The position numbers and the translations under genes are program-made. 34,132 bases of DNA from Paenibacillus terrae (lineage in GTDB: Bacteria > Bacillota > Bacilli > Paenibacillales > Paenibacillaceae), in NCBI RefSeq assembly GCF_005217525.1, contig NZ_PNXQ01000012.1:548080-582211 (forward strand), read 5' to 3'. Below, in pieces: positions 32,552-34,132 of the stretch. The notes under the pieces were generated by a model, which saw only the letters and a list, made by a program, of their open reading frames with translations, made no database searches and was not told where the DNA came from. Each line of letters starts with the position of its first letter. Positions within the stretch are counted from its first letter, which is position 1.

Positions 32552-33406
32552 ATGATCCAAGCTTTTGAGGGATACTTACGGCAAGATGAAAAAAGTCTGA
32601 ATACAATTAAAAGTTACATACTTAATGTAAGTGGATTTATGAAATGGTTTGATGAAAGTAAAGGAATGGAGTTCAATAAGCTGCATAGAGAGAATGTGAA
32701 GGATTACATTAGTTATCTCAAAACAGTGAAGAAGCTTGCTCCTGTTTCCATCAATGCTAAGATCAGCGCACTTATTAAGTTTAACGATTACCTGATTGAA
32801 TCAGGAGTGCAGTCAGAAATTGCGATTAATAAAAAGGATATGTTAAAGATTCAACGTCAATATGCTTCACTGGCTACTGTTGGACTTGCTGACGTTGAGA
32901 AGTTCAGACAATTGGTGCTGGAACATGAGTCAAAACGGAACTATGCTATCGTGTCATTACTGGCCTATTGCGGATTGCGGATCAGTGAAGCTCTAAATGT
33001 CGGCATGAATGATTTTAATTTGACATCAAGAGAGTTAATTGTATCCGAAGGCAAAGGAAAGAAGACTAGAACTGTGTTTATGGGAGATAAGGCGAGGACA
33101 GCCATACAGAGTTGGATTAAAGATCGCTCAGACAAGGGCATTACAAGTGATTATCTGTTTCCAAGTAACAGAGGAGGTAAATTAGACAGAACCGTGATCA
33201 ATAAGCTTTTCAATAAATATTCAGCGATTGTAGAAAAGGAAATAACTCCCCACGATCTGAGGCATTTCTTCTGCTCTTTTGCCTTAGAAAATGACATGTC
33301 AGTCCATGAAGTAGCGAATCAAGCAGGGCATAGCAACATTCATACCACGCTTTTGTATGCCAATCCTACAAAACAAATGATGATAGAGAAGATGAACAGA
33401 CTCTAA
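32552..33406 (+). CDS. Tyrosine recombinase (TnpI/Xer-like)
   Basis: A 284-residue integrase/recombinase. The N-terminal SAM-like domain (residues 1-85, LRQDEKSLNTIKSYILNVSG; VSINAKISALIKFNDYLIES) binds the core. The catalytic domain has Arg143 (YCGLRISEALNV), a Lys in EGKGKKTRTV, His234 and Arg237 (HDLRHFF), His260 (AGHSNIHTT) and the nucleophile Tyr269 (LLYANP), all intact. ATG 32552 follows GGTGAAG; the ATG at 32522 lies inside a direct repeat without a ribosome site. The length equals that I recall for Tn4430 TnpI, and the adjacent site fits a resolvase or dimer-resolution role as well as integration. Confidence 0.9.
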   Translation: MIQAFEGYLRQDEKSLNTIKSYILNVSGFMKWFDESKGMEFNKLHRENVKDYISYLKTVKKLAPVSINAKISALIKFNDYLIESGVQSEIAINKKDMLKIQRQYASLATVGLADVEKFRQLVLEHESKRNYAIVSLLAYCGLRISEALNVGMNDFNLTSRELIVSEGKGKKTRTVFMGDKARTAIQSWIKDRSDKGITSDYLFPSNRGGKLDRTVINKLFNKYSAIVEKEITPHDLRHFFCSFALENDMSVHEVANQAGHSNIHTTLLYANPTKQMMIEKMNRL

Positions 33407-33413
33407 ATTCATA

Positions 33414-33432
33414 TGTGTACACTACGTACACA
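33414..33432. repeat. Palindrome TGTGTAC-ACTAC-GTACACA
   Basis: A perfect 7-bp inverted repeat with a 5-nt centre, 8 nt after the recombinase stop. It keeps the AC-N5-GT layout of the copies at 30.7 and 32.2-32.3 kb. Confidence 0.75.
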
Positions 33433-33437
33433 CTCAC

Positions 33438-33471
33438 AAGCCTAGGCAATAATCCTGTCTAGGTTTCTTTG
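33438..33471 (+). terminator. Terminator of the recombinase gene
   Basis: AAGCCTAG / CTAGGTTT stem (one G-T pair) followed by TTTCTTTG. Confidence 0.65.
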
Positions 33472-33511
33472 TTATTAACATCCATATATTAGTATATAAT
33501 TAAAATGAGGG

Positions 33512-33525
33512 GGTGTATTTACACC
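33512..33525. repeat. Palindrome GGTGTA-TT-TACACC
   Basis: A perfect 6-bp inverted repeat with a 2-nt centre just before the second DUF3102-like fragment. Confidence 0.6.
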
Positions 33526-33528
33526 TAA

Positions 33529-33765
33529 AACACCTGTTTAATTCCCAAAATTGCCCTTAGCACATCCAGCTACACACTGAAGCTATTTTATAAGCGAACG
33601 ATTCAGCTATATGAACAATTTGGAGATGCGCAGACATCTGCGTATTTACCTATGGGTAAAATGTTCGAAATGGTATCTCTACCAGAATCTATTGATACCG
33701 ATACGCAAAATTTTGTGGAACGGGGGGTATTTAAAATCAAATTACCATTCAAATTCCACAAATAA
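33529..33765 (+). pseudogene. Second DUF3102-like gene fragment
   Basis: An open frame bounded by stops, without a start codon at the conserved part, reads [20 protein letters not shown] then [19 protein letters not shown] before ending at TAA 33763. This matches the segment of the 31.4-kb fragment that reads KFIVVFDELGIDDNP...VTRLYEIALLPPEDRE and the usual DUF3102 order (YEQFG, QTS, LPxGK-FEM-SLPESID). The C-terminal conserved block (TVNEMTVRE) is missing. Probably a decayed paralogue. Confidence 0.5.
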
Positions 33766-34132
33766 TGGCATAGCACTTCCACTCCCCGACTTAGCCTATT
33801 TTTTGACTCAATACCACGCAAATTGTTGACGATGTTGGTCTGCTTCACACATCAATTCTAAGCTGAATCCATAGATAAATTACAAAGGAAAATGAGTATC
33901 AATGTTTAATCTGGTAACTTTGTATGTTTTGAGTAGTACCGCTATTTTCTACTAAAGATTATCAAGTAAAGAACAATTCGCTTGGCAAAATGAATGATAC
34001 CCTTAATCAAGAAATCATTGTAAACTATCCAAAAAGGTATCTTAAGTAAATATCTGAGAGGTATATGATTTTGTACCAAAAGATGGTATAATCATGAGCG
34101 ATAAAACAAATTTATTTTACTACTTGATTCTC
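33766..34132. other. Right end of the window, no clear gene
   Basis: AT-rich, with many stops. A TATAAT at 34087-34092 precedes an ATG at 34095 that stays open to the window end (MSDKTNLFYYLIL), but there is no ribosome site, so I do not call a gene. No return of cpaF sequence is seen here. Confidence 0.4.

Noticed and set aside
34095..34132. Start of a new gene at the window edge
   Set aside because: There is an ATG after TATAAT, but no ribosome site and only 12 codons are visible.

Overview
The window looks like a Paenibacillus chromosome, probably of the P. polymyxa group. The evidence is a GC-moderate Firmicute backbone with strong Shine-Dalgarno sites and frequent TTG/GTG starts, a ydaO-type c-di-AMP riboswitch ahead of a kdp operon, and NRAMP and ABC manganese transporters. 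The species is an inference; no rRNA is present.

Backbone (1 to about 22,265). Two tandem paralogous XRE regulators and a third small HTH gene open the window. An orphan UreF-like gene, a tRNA-Leu(GAG) with its own consensus promoter, and a Cys-type glutathione peroxidase follow. Next is a potassium uptake unit: c-di-AMP riboswitch, terminator, a small Rossmann-like protein, a 35-residue membrane peptide, then kdpF, kdpA, kdpB and kdpC. No KdpE and no complete KdpD are seen. mntH is convergent with kdpC. ohr, a CxxC/CxC protein, a DCC-family oxidoreductase and a DUF3153-like lipoprotein lead to a TroA-type metal ABC transporter (mntABCD) with a perfect 11-bp inverted-repeat operator. A 774-residue protein then carries two tandem KdpD sensor halves and no kinase. 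A His-rich mini-protein and the start of a tad/flp pilus operon (cpaE-like, cpaF-like) follow.

Accessory region (about 22,265 to the end, at least 11.8 kb). The cpaF-like ATPase gene breaks off after the residues ALDML, and the DNA changes abruptly to AT-rich sequence with short genes of unknown function. Within it are a zinc-ribbon protein, a frameshifted gene, an HExxH metalloprotease-like protein and a secreted protein followed by a four-helix membrane protein (possible toxin and immunity pair). An XRE repressor diverges from an operon of unrecognised genes; its intergenic region holds repeated TATACTTTA half-sites.

The right end is the most unusual part. Between 30.69 and 32.54 kb there is almost no coding DNA. 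It holds (1) a dense array of perfect short palindromes, several being a hairpin family with different stems but the same 5-nt-centre layout, (2) a 337-bp inverted-repeat structure with nested palindromes, (3) thirteen same-strand CGAT heptamers, mostly in triplets at 9-12 nt steps, beside an AT-rich stretch, and (4) an IR-IR-DR-DR site directly before a 284-residue tyrosine recombinase, an organisation like the IRS/tnpI module of Tn4430. Two broken fragments resembling DUF3102 genes flank the recombinase. I read this as the maintenance/recombination module of an integrated plasmid-like or phage-like element. Its other end, and any replication or transposase gene, would lie beyond the window.
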